Shown here: piece after piece, positions 14,101-25,995 of the stretch
Layout: every line of letters starts with the position of its first letter
Position numbering within the stretch: position 1 is the first letter of the stretch
Position numbers and translations under genes: made by a program
Notes under the pieces: generated by a model
What the model was told of the DNA's origin: nothing
Seen by the model: the letters and a program-made list of their open reading frames with translations, nothing else
Database searches by the model: none
Assembly (NCBI GenBank): GCA_013365325.1
Contig: JABVXV010000229.1
Coordinates: 54,989 to 104,869 of the forward strand
DNA from: Dipetalonema caudispina
Taxonomy: Eukaryota > Nematoda > Chromadorea > Rhabditida > Onchocercidae
DNA length: 49,881 nucleotides
Direction of reading: 5' to 3'

Positions 14101-15511
14101 TCATATTGAAACTTACCATTTTAATTAATTTATCAATCAATAATTTTTTGCGTATTTCATTAACATTTATCATCGAATGTTAATAAATAATCCATTTATC
14201 TCCAGAAAACTGCAAATTTTTTTTCCACCAAAATCTCCTTGCTTCCCTTTTTTTTCCGAAATTTTACTACAAGTTACCGTAAATTATGAGTTCAATTTCT
14301 CTTCAACATTAATCAGATAAACTTTTATATCAATAATTAACAAATTTTTTTCACATATTTGACAATTTTAACATCAATTTTCGCTTCCTCAACAATACTT
14401 TTTACCTAATGAATAAGTCGTTGAACTTCGGATTCGAAGAGTTTTTTTTTTAAGTTCGAATTCTGCCAGGCTTTTGATGGTTTTTCATTTTCTCGTTTAA
14501 ATAATATCTTTCAACTTTATTTTATACTTTTCTTATTCCTGCAAAACAATTGCCCTTATTTATTGCTTGATTATATTCAAATTTCGATTTCACTTCAATA
14601 ATTTCATTAAATATCTTGATGTTATGATTAGATTGAATTTCAAAAAAACTATCATAATTTCATGATTTGAATTTAACTTGAAAAAAAAAAATCAAATTAA
14701 TGTTGTATCTGTAGAATGAAAGAATATTTCAGCTTATAGATAATATAGATATCCTTATCATATAAGATTAAAATAAAAAGAAGAGCAATACGATAGTTAT
14801 ATTTTCCTATTGTCATTTGTAATTTTAATTATATTACAATTTTTTTTATTTTAAATTTCTTTCCAATACTTTCAAAAAAAAAAAAAAAAAAAGAAAAAAA
14901 CCATCATTATTAGAACTAATTTAGCAATGGAAAACACCAAATCAATACTATATATTTCATCCACATGCGTTACGTCGTGATCCAACAACCACGGAGGAGA
15001 AACCGAGTGTTCTTGAAATGGAACATAATTATTTGCTAAAACATCGTGTTCCACCATGGACATTAACATCACAAAATTCTAGAACTCGGTAAAATTTTTG
15101 TTTTTTTTTAATTTTTTTTTTTTTTTTTTTTAAATTCAAAAGTTAAAATGTAGAAAATTTTATGCAAACTATTACTAATACTAATAATAATAATAATAAT
15201 ACCAATACTAATACTACTGTTACTAAAAAAGAATAAGATTGTTGAGAAAAGGTTTAGATAAAATGCTATTAGAAGGTATGAAATTATATGCCTAGGCCAT
15301 ATAAATGTTGTAGCATATGTATGGATTAAATGGCCTATGAATGGAAAAGATATTAGCTTTGTATGCTTGTAGCTAAATTTCTTCTTTTTATATATCACAT
15401 AAACTTAGTAGTTTAACTCATGTATCATTTAAAAATATTCCAATTTAGACATATACAATAAATATGTATGAAAGAAAAAATGAGAGAGAAGAGAGAGAGA
15501 GAGATGTATTT

Positions 15512-15549
<38 letters not shown>

Positions 15550-16092
15550 CAAAAAGGAGAGGATAAGAGAAGAGATGATAGAAGGAAGTAAGTAAGGCCT
15601 GATTCAAAAATATATAATTTTCTTTGCTATTATTCCTCCCTCAGCTATATTTATTATGCCTATTCAGGTCTGTTATCTTTCAAGAATAAAACAAAAAGCA
15701 TGCCTAAAATTTAGTAAAATATTTTTGTTTCCCTATTTCAAAAAAGCTATCTGCGCTTCTCTGTTTAGTTCTCTTAAACGAATAAATTTTAATTCTTATC
15801 AATTTTATCTTTAAGAGAAAAAAAAAAAACAAAATTAATCATAATTGTTATTAGAAAAATTTGATTTAAATTGATTAAAATTTTTTGCAGATTTGAACAT
15901 TATTTGCGAAATCGTGTAGATGATCGTTCAGGACGTTCGTTAACAAATCTTCCTACTCGAGCAGGAAATTTTTTACCAGTTCCGGTTGCACGAGTACATA
16001 CGGAAGAATTGTGTAGTACAAGGAGTGAACCGGATCTTCGACCTATGGCACTTGATGATTTTTCCTGCAGGTGATCATTATTTTCCTTCCTC

Positions 16093-16124
<32 letters not shown>

Positions 16125-19100
16125 AAATTTATTTGAAAAGAAATTAAATGATGATAAATCAAACTTTCTACGATCCTCAAAATATTATTAGATGAATTAA
16201 CTTATCGGAATGGAAACAATCTTATGAATGTTTAGAAAGAGAAATTTTAGAATTCCACAAATTCAATGATCACTATGATGGTTCCTCATTGATAATTATT
16301 TTTTGCTACCATTATCATATTATTATAGTTTCAAAAATTTAATGAAATTTCTTAAAATTGATGTAAAATCAAAAATTTGATAACAGGTGGTTTGTGGCTT
16401 TATTTGATTATTCGCACCATATGAGTCCAAATGCAAATGCACAACAAGAAGAACTTTCATTTCGAAAACATCAACTAATTAAGGTTATCTTTTTTTCTTT
16501 CTTTTTATTTCCCTCTCTCTCTCTCTCGCTCTCTCCCTCACTTTTTTATCATCTCTTCTTTCATTTTCATCATATTCTTAGCAGTTTTTTTTTTTTTTTT
16601 TTTTTTTTTCCGGACTAATTAAGCACGTAATGATTCTATTTTAGGTTTTTGGTGACGTTGATCAAGATGGTTTTTACACTGGACAAATTGGTCATCGTAT
16701 CGGACTTATTCCTTCAAATATGGTCATCGAAATTGCCAAAGATGATTTGATGCCACCTCAACGACGTCGTTCAGATGCTGCTACATCATTGGAACCATCT
16801 TTACGACGGATGCGTTGGGGTTCATTGAAGTCGAGAAGTTACGATCATGCTGGTGATCGTCGATTACCACGAAGCAGGTAATGGAAAATTACTAGATTAT
16901 GGAAATGTAATCTACAATTATAAATAGAGTCAAGTTGAACAATGAATTGATTAAAAATGTGTTAAGAGATTTCAGGATAATAACAGTGGATGGTGACCAG
17001 TATCCATCCATTGACCGACGTGATCATTCATTGCCCAATAGGTCAAGTGATTATTTTGGAACATCATTCAGACGTGTACCTGTCGGAGATTACCGATTGC
17101 TTTCTACAAGAAATGAATATGGTGGTAGAGGAGGAACTACTGCTGTTGCTGGTGATGAATATGACGTGTATCCACTGAACGGAAGGCATGCACGTGACTA
17201 TTACGGTTACACACGTGACCATAGGTTTGTAGATTAAATGAATTCCATTTTCATTCCCACTTTTGGCTAAAATCCACTGGAATGAATTTCAGTTTTGTTC
17301 AAACTTCAAACTTAGAATTACAGTTACTATATAAGTCACATTATAATTGCAGGTCTCGTGAAACAACAGCTGAACGGGATCGTAGAGAATATTACATAGA
17401 TGAAAGGGATTTACCGGAACGTGAAAGGATTGAATTCTATGAATCTGAAGGACCTCGAGATCCTCGAGAACGGGATATACGTGGTTATCGCGAAATACGC
17501 GAAAGTCGAGATATGCGAGATTATCGTGACCTTCGAGATCCTAAATATCAACGTGAACCAAGCATGACAAGACGAGAGCGAGATTATTTAGAGGAACATG
17601 ATGATCAACGAATGCGTGATTATAGGTAATTTAGGGACAGAAGACAAGTAATATATGCATGAAAGATTACAGCCAAGACAATAATAAGCAGGAAAGAAAT
17701 GAATTAAAAAGAATATGATCTTTTCATTCAGAAAGAGATTTAATAATGTGATATAAATTAATCTTCCTAATTAATTCTTAGAATGAGTATAATTAACTAC
17801 TTTTAGGGATTCCCGTGAGTACAGGGAACAACGTGAAGTAACGGAATATCGTGAAATGAGGAAAGAACGAGAAGCAGATCAAAGTGGTAGAGGAGATACA
17901 AGAAGTTATGAAAGAAGAACTGATTACGGTAGACTGGAAAAAAGTCATGGACCGATACGAGAATATGGTGGAGTATCAACTGGTGGTACTCAATCATATT
18001 ATCCATCTGAAACTATTGCAGTTGCTGAAGATTCAAGGTAAATTCATTGATATCAATATTTTTGCACTAGCAAATTGGAAAAAGAAAAAATGCTAAACAT
18101 GTTTAGACTACATAACAATTATCATAGGCTCATCTAGAATATATAGCTATGCTAGGCTCATCTAAATTATACAGCTCATCTCTCATCTAACTATCAATGA
18201 ACATTCCATCGTCTTTTTTTTATCTTATCTTAAACTTAATTGTCACATTCATAAATAACATCATTGAAATTTATAAACTGTTATCAAAAATTCAGAAGTT
18301 ACATAAATCTGTAGGAAAAAAAAAAGGTTAATTAATTCACTCATTTCATTAGATTAAACTTATCCATCTTAGTTTTTGATACTTTTTTCTTTTTTTTTTT
18401 TTTTTTTCCAATTCCATATTGGAATTATATGGAAGAAAATTTTTTTCAGGCATGGTAGAATGAATGGTGGTATGCCTGTGCGTAAATTTATAGCTAAATT
18501 TGATTATGATTCACGAGAATTAAGTCCAAATGTTGATGCAGAACAGGTTAGTATAGATTATGATAAATTATTTGGTTTGTTTGATGAGTAATTATTGACA
18601 ATAATATCAATTATTTATAATAGATAATAATTATGATATTAATTGGAAAAAAAAAAGTAAAATAATTTTTTTCTTTCTTATTTTCTTTTAAAGAAATGCA
18701 TAATAAGAATGAGAATATCATATGAAAATTATATGATGAGTGATTAAAAATTTTAGGTTGAATTATCATTTCATGCTGGTGATGTTATTACTGTATACGG
18801 TGAAATGGATGAAGATGGTTTTTTTATGGGTGAACTAAATGGTATTCGTGGTTTGGTACCATCAAATTTTCTTCATACCTCATCATCAAATTTATTAATG
18901 CCAACACAAATGCCATCTCAACAGCAGCAACAACAACAACAACAACAACAACAAGTCTCACAAGTAGTATCGCCAATTACAATTCCTGTTCCAGAACAGC
19001 AAGCAAAACCAAAAGGTGTTGTTTTTCAGGAAAATGCTAAAAAGGTTAGCTAATAATATGTATTATTAATCATTCATTCATTTTATTCTTCTCCTTAGCT

Positions 19101-19808
19101 TAATTACTAATGATAAAAGATAGCAATATTGATTGTTCTCATTTTGCTCGATCATTTATTACAATTAACTTAAAGAAACTTCATTAAGCATAAGAGATGT
19201 TACAATATGAAAGTAAATTATCATCAGTTGAGCATATCTTTATTAGCAAATCAGAAGGTAAGGATAGGATTGAGTTGATGTAATTAAGACAAGTAGAAAT
19301 TCAATCATTTTCATTAATCGTATTCATAGTTTGATTATTATGCGATGAAAATATTTTCCAGTCATTGCCTGGTCGACAAAGTAGCCAAATATCGTCAACA
19401 GGTAAGCCTATGTCACAAGCATCCCTGAAACTGAAAAGTGGAACAACAACAACTAGTACCCAGAAGATAGTATCAAAGAAACCAAGCGAAGCTAGCACTA
19501 AATCCACATCTAATGCCAGGAAAACATCACAAACCAGTAAAAAGGAAGGCACAGCCAAGGTATAACCGTTACTGTTCATTACTTCAATACTTTTCTCTCG
19601 ATAGTAATAATGTTAGAAATTTAAAAAGTATTACTAAAAAAGTAGAATGCAAAAGAAATCAAGTAAACATTTGAAATGGAATACTTAATTTTCTTCTTAA
19701 ATATATCATAATTTATCACATTATATCTTAATTTCAATCAAAATTCTACAAATTTCCCAATTATTAATGTTTGATTTTTTTTCTTTTTTTTTTTAGAAAA
19801 AACCCTGA
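1..19808 (+). CDS. rimb-1: RIM-binding protein (RIMBP), 5'-partial, 20 exons in window
   Basis: RIM-binding proteins are presynaptic active-zone scaffolds that link RIM and voltage-gated calcium channels through SH3 domains. Exons read from splice sites, all phase-consistent: 1-314, 1786-2146, 5608-5874, 6017-6165, 6434-6557, 6865-7041, 12013-12245, 12912-13146, 13785-13912, 14925-15088, 15891-16070, 16387-16483, 16645-16877, 16976-17224, 17353-17625, 17807-18037, 18450-18546, 18757-19044, 19362-19559, 19797-19808, giving about 1,335 residues. The domain order SH3, FN3 x3, SH3, SH3 is the RIMBP signature. The 5' end lies outside the window. The last exon adds only KKP-stop; reading through the last donor would instead give V-stop at 19563, so the two C-termini differ slightly. 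A polyadenylation-like ataataaa lies near 20288. Recognition is firm; individual boundaries are less certain. Confidence 0.93.
315..1785 (+). other. rimb-1 intron
   Basis: AT-rich intron with a poly-T tract (about 1726-1753) just before the acceptor. No gene or structured element was recognised; the short open frames have homopolymer-driven composition. Confidence 0.7.
2147..5607 (+). other. rimb-1 intron containing GA-rich and (AAT)n tracts
   Basis: This 3.5-kb intron starts GTAAGT and ends TTTTCAG. It holds a GA-rich tract around 4310-4430 and the trinucleotide repeat block at 4932-5187. The remainder is AT-rich with no recognisable coding exon. Large open frames here are poly-Asn, poly-Tyr or poly-Ile artefacts of the repeat. 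Confidence 0.7.
4932..5187. repeat. (AAT)n/(ATT)n microsatellite, about 255 bp
   Basis: Almost uninterrupted AAT/ATA repeats with occasional GAT and AAATAAT interruptions run for about 255 bp inside a rimb-1 intron. It creates spurious poly-Asn (plus) and poly-Tyr/Ile/Leu (minus) open frames. Such a tract is likely length-polymorphic. Confidence 0.97.
10556..10607. repeat. Perfect snapback palindrome, 20-bp arms, 12-nt loop
   Basis: The left arm 10556-10575 (attaatcctttactcaataa) is the exact reverse complement of the right arm 10588-10607. The loop is 12 nt. It lies in the rimb-1 large intron. Function is unknown; it could be a miniature element remnant or a replication template-switch product. 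Confidence 0.95.
10929..11049. repeat. 121-bp direct repeat, copy 1 (left of gap)
   Basis: These 121 bases, ending ...cataaatcag, abut the run of Ns and are repeated without a visible difference immediately after the gap at 11150-11270. Confidence 0.97.
11050..11149. other. Assembly gap (100 N)
   Basis: Exactly 100 Ns, a conventional placeholder for unknown length. Because both sides carry the same 121 bp, the two contigs probably overlap and the gap may not exist. Confidence 0.98.
11150..11270. repeat. 121-bp direct repeat, copy 2 (right of gap)
   Basis: Base-for-base match to 10929-11049, starting atttcatgttatctg directly at the gap edge. It is most likely the same genomic sequence assembled twice. 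Confidence 0.97.
12684..12739 (+). other. Two adjacent hairpins with complementary loops in a rimb-1 intron
   Basis: Hairpin 1: cttcagcgc (12684-12692), loop aatgg, gcgctgaag (12698-12706), nine perfect pairs. Hairpin 2: attgccg (12718-12724), loop cccattct, cggcaat (12733-12739), seven perfect pairs extendable through a G-T pair. AATGG in loop 1 is complementary to CCATT in loop 2, and the match extends to eight bases (aatgggcg/cgcccatt) if one stem frays. The element is markedly more GC-rich than the intron around it. Function unknown; a kissing-loop or pseudoknot RNA is an inference. Confidence 0.7.
12912..16070 (+). other. rimb-1: rimb-1 low-complexity linker exons
   Basis: Exons 12912-13146, 13785-13912, 14925-15088 and 15891-16070 encode a Ser/Thr/Ala/Asn-rich, probably disordered linker between the FN3 block and the second SH3. 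The first contains an Ala4-Thr7 run from (CAA/ACA)n repeats around 12967-13005. The acceptor of the first is an unusual TTTTAAG|ATA, and the intron-12 region upstream contains two hairpins. These exons have weak family conservation, so they are placed mainly by phase and splice signals. Confidence 0.72.
13606..13739 (+). other. Possible alternative stop-containing exon of rimb-1
   Basis: After a TATTCAG acceptor, entry at 13606 is in phase with the donor at 13146 and reads [15 protein letters not shown], then a Ser/Asn/Gly/Asp-rich stretch to TAG at 13737. Inclusion would truncate the protein before SH3-II and SH3-III. Codon composition is dominated by AGT/GAT/GGT repeats, so this could also be intron. 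The constitutive path skips it and joins 13146 to 13785. Confidence 0.35.
16387..19044 (+). other. rimb-1: rimb-1 exons encoding second and third SH3 domains
   Basis: Exons 16387-16483 and 16645-16877 encode SH3-II ([14 protein letters not shown]... [14 protein letters not shown]... GLIPSNMV). Exons 18450-18546 and 18757-19044 encode SH3-III ([16 protein letters not shown]... [14 protein letters not shown]... GLVPSNFL). Both are split by an intron just before or at the n-Src-loop side, like SH3-I, which suggests ancient internal duplication. Between them, 16976-18037 encodes a charged stretch with repeated RE/RD dipeptides such as [25 protein letters not shown] polyglutamine run at about 18919-18952 follows SH3-III. 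Confidence 0.9.
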
Positions 19809-19898
19809 AGAAGCAAAATCATCTTATTTTGAACCTGTGATTGCTGTTATTCCTTCTTTTTTTTTCTTGGATTTTCACATCAAATTATTACAAAGAAT

Positions 19899-19931
<33 letters not shown>

Positions 19932-20794
19932 AATAATTGCTACTAATACACTGCTATTAATATCATTATTACTGTTATTATTAATACTATTAGCATTACA
20001 TTTTAAAACGCAATACTCTCAATAATGCCGATGAAGTCGATACTTTTTTTTTTCTCATTTTTTTTATCATCAAATAACAATTAGACAATCTTCTAGTGTT
20101 TTGTTTTTGCCGTTTTTTCATTTTATTTTATTTATTTCTTTTTCTTTTTTTCACGTGATGTATTTTACAATTATTGATTTCATTACCGTCATATATTATT
20201 ATATGATTATTACTACAGTCATAACTTGGCAGTAATGAAAATGTTTTGAACCAGTTGACATAAATTATTCTATGTGTCATGCTTTTCATAATAAAAACAC
20301 TGTATTACATCATTCATCATTCGAACATATCATGTAAGATTGTTAGATTTCAAAAACATAACTGTAGATGATATATATATAAGAATGTTATAGTAATCAT
20401 GCGAAACAGTTTAGCAAGGATAGTCTTACATTTTATTATAATATGAAAAACACGCTACTAACTTATGGCTCAAAACCTATACATATATATATAAACTGTG
20501 CAACAAAAGTAAAAGTTGGGTGGAAATCTTCCTTTCTCGAGAGAATAATGATCCTTTTGAATCTCTAAAATTTTTCCTAAACATTCAAAATATGTGGTAT
20601 GAAATGTAATGGCTATAATATCAGCAATAAATTATGAATTAAATGCTGTGTAAATGCCAGTTATCAAAGGAGGAAAACCACTAATCGAATTGCTAGCAGT
20701 TCTGAATATCAAAAATACATATATTCAAAGTCACCAGTATAAAAAATATATCATATTGCAACATTTAATGTACACATTTGGAATTAGGGGGTGG
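19809..20794 (+). other. rimb-1 3' untranslated and intergenic sequence
   Basis: Holds an (AAC)n run at about 19900-19928, T-rich stretches, possible polyadenylation signals near 20288 and 20617, and no recognisable gene. The convergent COMM-domain gene ends at 20795. Confidence 0.6.
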
Positions 20795-21878
20795 TCACTG
20801 CACATTTTCTGTTTGCATTTTACGCAACTGTTGTAGAAAACTGACAAATTCGGAAACAGAAATCCGAATATTTCGTAGTTTCATCTCTCCATCTTGATTT
20901 CTTGTCCGAAACTCAATATTCACGAACACTTTACCATGCGTATCTGGCTCATGCGAACCGGCAACATTTACTGAAGATAATACCGAACAGATGAGGTGAA
21001 GATAAACTCACTATTCATATGGCGAAATTTGTAAACATGATTTGACAATTTGGAAAGTCGTAAAAAAACCGTTGAATTTTAAGAAAAGTTTCGAAAATCC
21101 TCTATCAATTTCACTCCATCTTCCTAGAAAATCAATTAATCCATCTAAAAACTTTTTATATAAAGAGAATTCAGACGCAATAATTAATCCCTATCAAGTT
21201 ATAGTTCAATTTATATATGTATGGTCATACTACTGTTTTAATATGATCATTTGTCAAAGCCAATCCTGATTCATAATCACAGTGGTATTGAAAATGGAAG
21301 TTACGAAAATTTCAACCCGCCGAAACACACGTAATAATTCTAAAAACACGGAAAGAAAGTTTGCTCTTGAAATTAAACAAGCTAATATTAAATATTACGA
21401 TATTCTATTCAGGAAGTGGTTCGAATTCCTTTCAACAATCTCTACTGGATTTCCAAATCTTTCTAGACTAATATTAATAATTCCGCTTTCAAAGAATATG
21501 GAGTGGAACGAATCGGATTGATAAAATTGGTCATCTAAATTACATAGTAAACTGTCATAGGCTGATACTCGTTTAGTAGTAGTAAAATTGTTATTAAGAG
21601 CTGTATTCACCGGATTACCTCAAAGTCTCTCGAATAAATGTCTCATCATGTTATGACCCTTATTATACTCGCATTATGCCGAGGTCTGGAAGAACAGTTA
21701 ATTAATAATTAAAACTGCTCAAGAATTTTGCTAATTAAATTTCAAAATAGTGTGGTATTTCGTAGATGAGTTATCGGAACTTACCAATCAATGAATATCC
21801 AACACGTTCCAATGTTTCCATTTATTCGTATATAGAGCTGGTTGATCAGATTCAAATCAGCAATCATCCATCTATCCG
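20795..21878 (-). CDS. Probable COMM-domain (COMMD) protein; C-terminal exons clear, upstream exons unresolved
   Basis: COMMD proteins form the Commander complex, which supports endosomal recycling and cullin and NF-kB control. The last exon (20970 down to 20795) reads NVAGSHEPDTHGKVFVNIEF, then RTRNQDGEMKLRNIRIS and SEFVSFLQQLRKMQ before a stop. The preceding exon (21123-21070) ends FSKLFLKFNV and joins in phase. This gives the COMM pattern: a short beta strand in place of the usual Trp-containing one, a loop, an alternating strand, then a Leu-rich final helix. An open stretch at 21395-21610 and a spliced-looking segment 21785-21878 (DRWMIADLNLINQL, with a GTAAGT donor) could be upstream exons; the second vaguely resembles the N-terminus of COMMD4. 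No complete in-phase path was found, so the start is unknown, and gene decay cannot be excluded. Confidence 0.5.
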
Positions 21879-22723
21879 CTAAATACGTTAATTAAAGAAA
21901 AAAAAAAAAAAAAAACCGGAATCATCCTCAAACCTAGTAGAAGGAATCAGAATTACTCCTAAATATCCTTAACCTCCAACATCGGGAAAAGATAGTCCCA
22001 CCTGACCCCGCAAACATTTCATTGTTGCATATAACGCTGATGCAACATGTCAGATCTGCCTGCCTCCCCCCGATAGTTCCAGGGGATCAATCCGGGTGAT
22101 ACCGTTCTGGTCGGGGAAGAAGACTTATTAAGGGATGTGGAATTATGGAAGATTTGATGAGATAAAAAAAAACTGTATATTTAAAGGAAGAGATTGATAC
22201 AAATTGTTGAAGATAAGAATAACTATATTTGATAAGAGAGCAAAAATTGATAAGAACTATAGGTGTTATATCTAGGGAGAGAGAGAGAGAGAGAGAGAGC
22301 AGAGATTGATAATAATTTCTAGTGATTTTAAATGTTTTATATGAAGACTTAGAAAAGTTTGTTTAGAATTTGAAAAAAGTAATATTTGTAATATTATGAA
22401 TAAATAAAACTTACATTTGTTTACCTTAATAAATTTCCTCCCCACTTTTATTTTTATCAATTTGTCTCAGTATTTTCGATGCAACTTTCATTATCTCTAG
22501 CAATTACTGATTATTCTTTACTTTCTTTCCAAATACAAACAGCTATCGTTCTATTAGCAAATATGAACGTTGACTGTATCTAAAAAAGGTTTCTTTTTTT
22601 TCACTACATTTTCGAAATATTCATTGATTTTAATAGTCGCTATAAGTTATTGCAGAATAGTAGACACGAGGATGGTACATACTGGATAAAATAGGTTGCG
22701 ACTTTTATTGGTCGGTGAAAGGA
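21879..22723. other. Intergenic region with GC-rich island and GA repeat
   Basis: Between the COMM-domain gene and the asparaginyl-tRNA synthetase gene. After an A18 tract comes a GC-richer island (about 21915-22140) containing a hairpin at 22023-22047 (tgttgcat, 9-nt loop, atgcaaca) and a C6 run. A (GA)n microsatellite sits near 22274-22300. No coding frame was recognised. Confidence 0.5.
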
Positions 22724-25700
22724 ATGTCCGTAAGAGCTGCTGTTAAATTACTTGAATCCCGTTCTGTTTCATCGTTATTGCAGATAAATCATAAATTAAA
22801 AGATGTGCGAGTACAGGTTTGTAGTTATGTTTATCCTTGAAAAGGAGGAGATCACCACCTTACTTTACGTATAGTATGATCTGAATATAAGCATAAAGAA
22901 ATGTCTTTTAGAAGACGTATATTATCAATCTTTAAACCTTTTTCATTTAACCCTTATGTTCATTCTTTCAAAAGAACCTAATTGGTACATAGGAAGCTTA
23001 AGTTTCCTGAATGTTGCTTACATTATCAACTGTTAAATTATTCTATTAAGCTAACCTTCGAATTGGTTATTTTTAATGTTGGTTAGGCATTTCTTTTTAA
23101 TTCTTGATATATTTCGTTCTTGAAAAAGCTATCGATTTTCAGGGATGGGCACGTCGAGTAGAAAAACGTGGGAAATTCTTTTTTTTGCATATCAGTGACG
23201 GGTGTTCTTTGAGAACAGTACAAGCTGTAATACAGCGTGATATTTGTCCTAAAATACCGGTGGGTAGTGCTGTAGATGTCGTTGGTGATTGGGTAGAGAG
23301 TCACGGTAAGCAACAAAGCATGGAATTATTTGCTACAAATTGTGAAATCGTCGGATTGCAGCAAAAAACGGTCAGTTGTTTTTCTTCATTACCTTAAGTC
23401 TAGATTATGTTAAATGCTCTAAAGTAGCCCTAATGTGAAATGGTGTAATTACGAGCGTGATAAATTGTACGCGATATAAAGCCGACAGGTAAATTAAGCC
23501 GAATGATTAGTCATCATTCTAGCTATCCCGTACATTAATCATATTTTCAGTCATGATATCATTGAGGGAGATTCTGCACCGTTTCATTATCGTAGACTAT
23601 GCTTCATTTTAAAGTAACATTTTCTGCTGATCCCATGACTCGAAACTTTAGTTCACCAAGCGTGTTCAGTTGCTATACGTAATTTCCATGATACTAATTG
23701 CGTATTCTGCAAAGTTTAGTTCAGCGAACTACCCAGCGAAGAGTTTTGTGCGGTTGTTACACGTAAGAAATATCACTTACGCATGAAATCCATACCATTC
23801 ATGTGTCTGCTGCGGCTACGATCTCGGCTGGACCAGTTGAGTCGATCTTTTTTCCAGGTTTTTTTTCTTCTCATCCCATTGTTATCGAACATTTAATGAT
23901 TTTAAAAAGAAACTTTTGCTGGATAGGTAGTTCTTTGTTTAGTGCTCGAAATGCAAAAATAAAAGGTGAAGTATCATTCATTCAAAATCTTACTTTGACT
24001 TATGCGAATTCCATTTTTTTCTCGTTTATTACGTGACTACTGAGTTAAATATCTTAATCATCGCTCCAACATTTTTCATAAATTATCATTGAAATTCCAA
24101 ATAAGGCTCAGTACACTGACTATTTTGTTTCTTATCAAACAGTTGCTGCAAGGTTCCATATTTTTCAAATTACGTAAGTCTGGAAAGGTACTATTTTAGA
24201 AGGAAACATTCATTCATGTGGATACACCGCTCTTAACGCACAATGACTGCGAGGGTGCTGGTGATGTATTTACTGTTCAGGTACTAAAAAGTATTTCACT
24301 TTCTTTATCAGTTATTTTATTGGACAGTTAAAAAACTAAAAAAGAAAAAAACTAGTCGTTAGGAAGCAGCATCAGTAAGACGGGCGAGAATTTTTTTGAA
24401 TCATCTTTACAGTTGGGTTAAAACTGGTGATACTAATGTTATTCTTCCGCAGAGCGTTGAGTTAACCAATTTTACCATTTTTTGAAATGTTTTGTTCTGG
24501 ATTCATGCATCAGCCCAAGGTATTCACAAAAATCAATTCTTTAGGTATGTAAAATCAGGGGTTGGAGAGATCAAGGACGTCATAAATTCAAATAATTGCG
24601 AAAAATTTTCCTTGTTTTTTAGACGGATAATCGGAACTACTTCGGTGATCAAGAAGTTTATTTGCCAGTTTCAAGTCAACTACATTTGGAATCCTTTGTT
24701 GGGTATGTTAATCTATACATAAATATATTCATTTATACCATATCTTTTAGTTTACAGCAGTTCTATGTGTGTTTGGGCAAAAGATTCCTTTGTCAAAAAA
24801 AGAAACCTTTTCAGTTTATGCTGACATTGAGTTCATAATATTGACATCTGTATTTTGATACAGTAGCCTTCCGAAAGTATACACAATAGCACCTGCATTA
24901 CGTGCTGATCATTCGCAGACTCGACAACATTTGGCAGAATTTCGAATGTTGGAGGCAGAATATGCGTTTGCAGATGATTTAGAGGAATTGTGCGATTTGG
25001 TAGAGCGTTATGTTAACTATGTGGTAGATGGAATGCATAGTTGTGATGCGGAAGAAATCAATTCAATGATGCAAGTTTTTTGCGATGAGGTCAGCTAGTA
25101 ACTTATTTTTAAAAAATTATGCTTAGATAAATTTGATCATTAAAACATGACAGTGTAAGCGTCACGACAACTAGATCAAAAATAGGATCTTCAGGTTCTC
25201 GGTACTAATATTTTGAGTTCAGGTTGCTTGATAATGTCTTACATGCAAGCAAAGCTTTTCTTTCAGAGTGCAAAAGTGCAGTCACTATTGTCGAGTAATT
25301 GTTTTCGGAAGCCATTTCCCCGTATTCATTATGATGAAGCGGTTACAGTGCTGCAAAGTAAAGGTGAAATGACATCTGGAGGTCGATTAAACAAGGAAAA
25401 CGAATTAACCATGGTGCGGCACTGTGGTGGCCCGTTATTTGTTCTCCGTTACCCGCATATACAAAAGCCGTTTTACATGAAACGTTGTGGTAATTATGTG
25501 AGTATATTTAACCAAATAAAAGACACAAGTTTTTTGATAGGCAGGAGGGTAAACTTTTCTACCAATAGATAAGAATGATAAGATCACCAATGTCATGTGT
25601 AAATGATGACATTGTCTTCTTGATTCATTAGGAGTGTCAGTCATGCATTAACATTATCTAGTCAGAACCATTTTTCTAATGCATTAGGAAGAATTTTATC

Positions 25701-25987
25701 AAAATTATCAGGTAAATTATTCGTTGTAGGCGGAATGTTTCGACTTGTTGGCACCATACGTTGGTGAGCTAGCTGGCGGTTCTTTGAGGGAACCAGATTC
25801 AGAAGAGCTCCGTCGTCGTGGATGCGATGATTTGTTGGACTGGTACTTGGAAATGAGGCAGCACGGGCATCCACCAAGTGCAGGGTTTGGCATTGGTCTG
25901 GAACGTTTCATGCAAGCTTTGTTCGGTATCTTAAACATTAAGGACACAGTGGCGTTCCCAAGATGGTACAAACATTGCCCAAGCTAA
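22724..25987 (+). CDS. nars-2: Asparaginyl-tRNA synthetase, mitochondrial type (NARS2)
   Basis: A class II aminoacyl-tRNA synthetase that charges tRNA-Asn, by family similarity for mitochondria. Exons: 22724-22816, 23143-23370, 23720-23857, 24200-24280, 24623-24702, 24864-25089, 25267-25497, 25730-25987; 444 residues, close to human NARS2 (477). The N-terminal OB-fold anticodon-binding domain reads VRVQGWARRVEKRGKFFFLH. The catalytic domain shows TPLLTHNDCEGAGDVF, SSQLHLESFVG, motif 2 (LRADHSQTRQHLAEFRMLEA), HCGGPLFVLRYP...KPFYM, GELAGGSLRE and motif 3 (GFGIGLERFMQ). Exon 3 (FSELPSEEFC... LRLRSRLDQLSRSFFQ) is the weakest: phase and the FF-x-K/R-x-x-F junction fit, but the HPLEYLR/RTN region is poorly conserved. 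No mitochondrial presequence is obvious beyond a basic, Ser-rich start. Confidence 0.92.
25607..25667. repeat. Diverged 60-bp duplication, copy 1 (last nars-2 intron)
   Basis: gacattgtcttcttgatt followed by tagga.tgt.agtcatgca.taacatta is repeated with substitutions just after the nars-2 stop codon (about 25996-26056). The copies flank the terminal coding exon. Confidence 0.8.
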
Positions 25988-25995
25988 CACTAGTA

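Noticed and set aside
23530..23620. Extra nars-2 exon resembling DSAPFHYRR, similar to human DFPFKYKER.
   Set aside because: Its entry phase (2) does not match the upstream donor (phase 0), whereas exon 23720-23857 is in phase; kept out of the model but not fully excluded.
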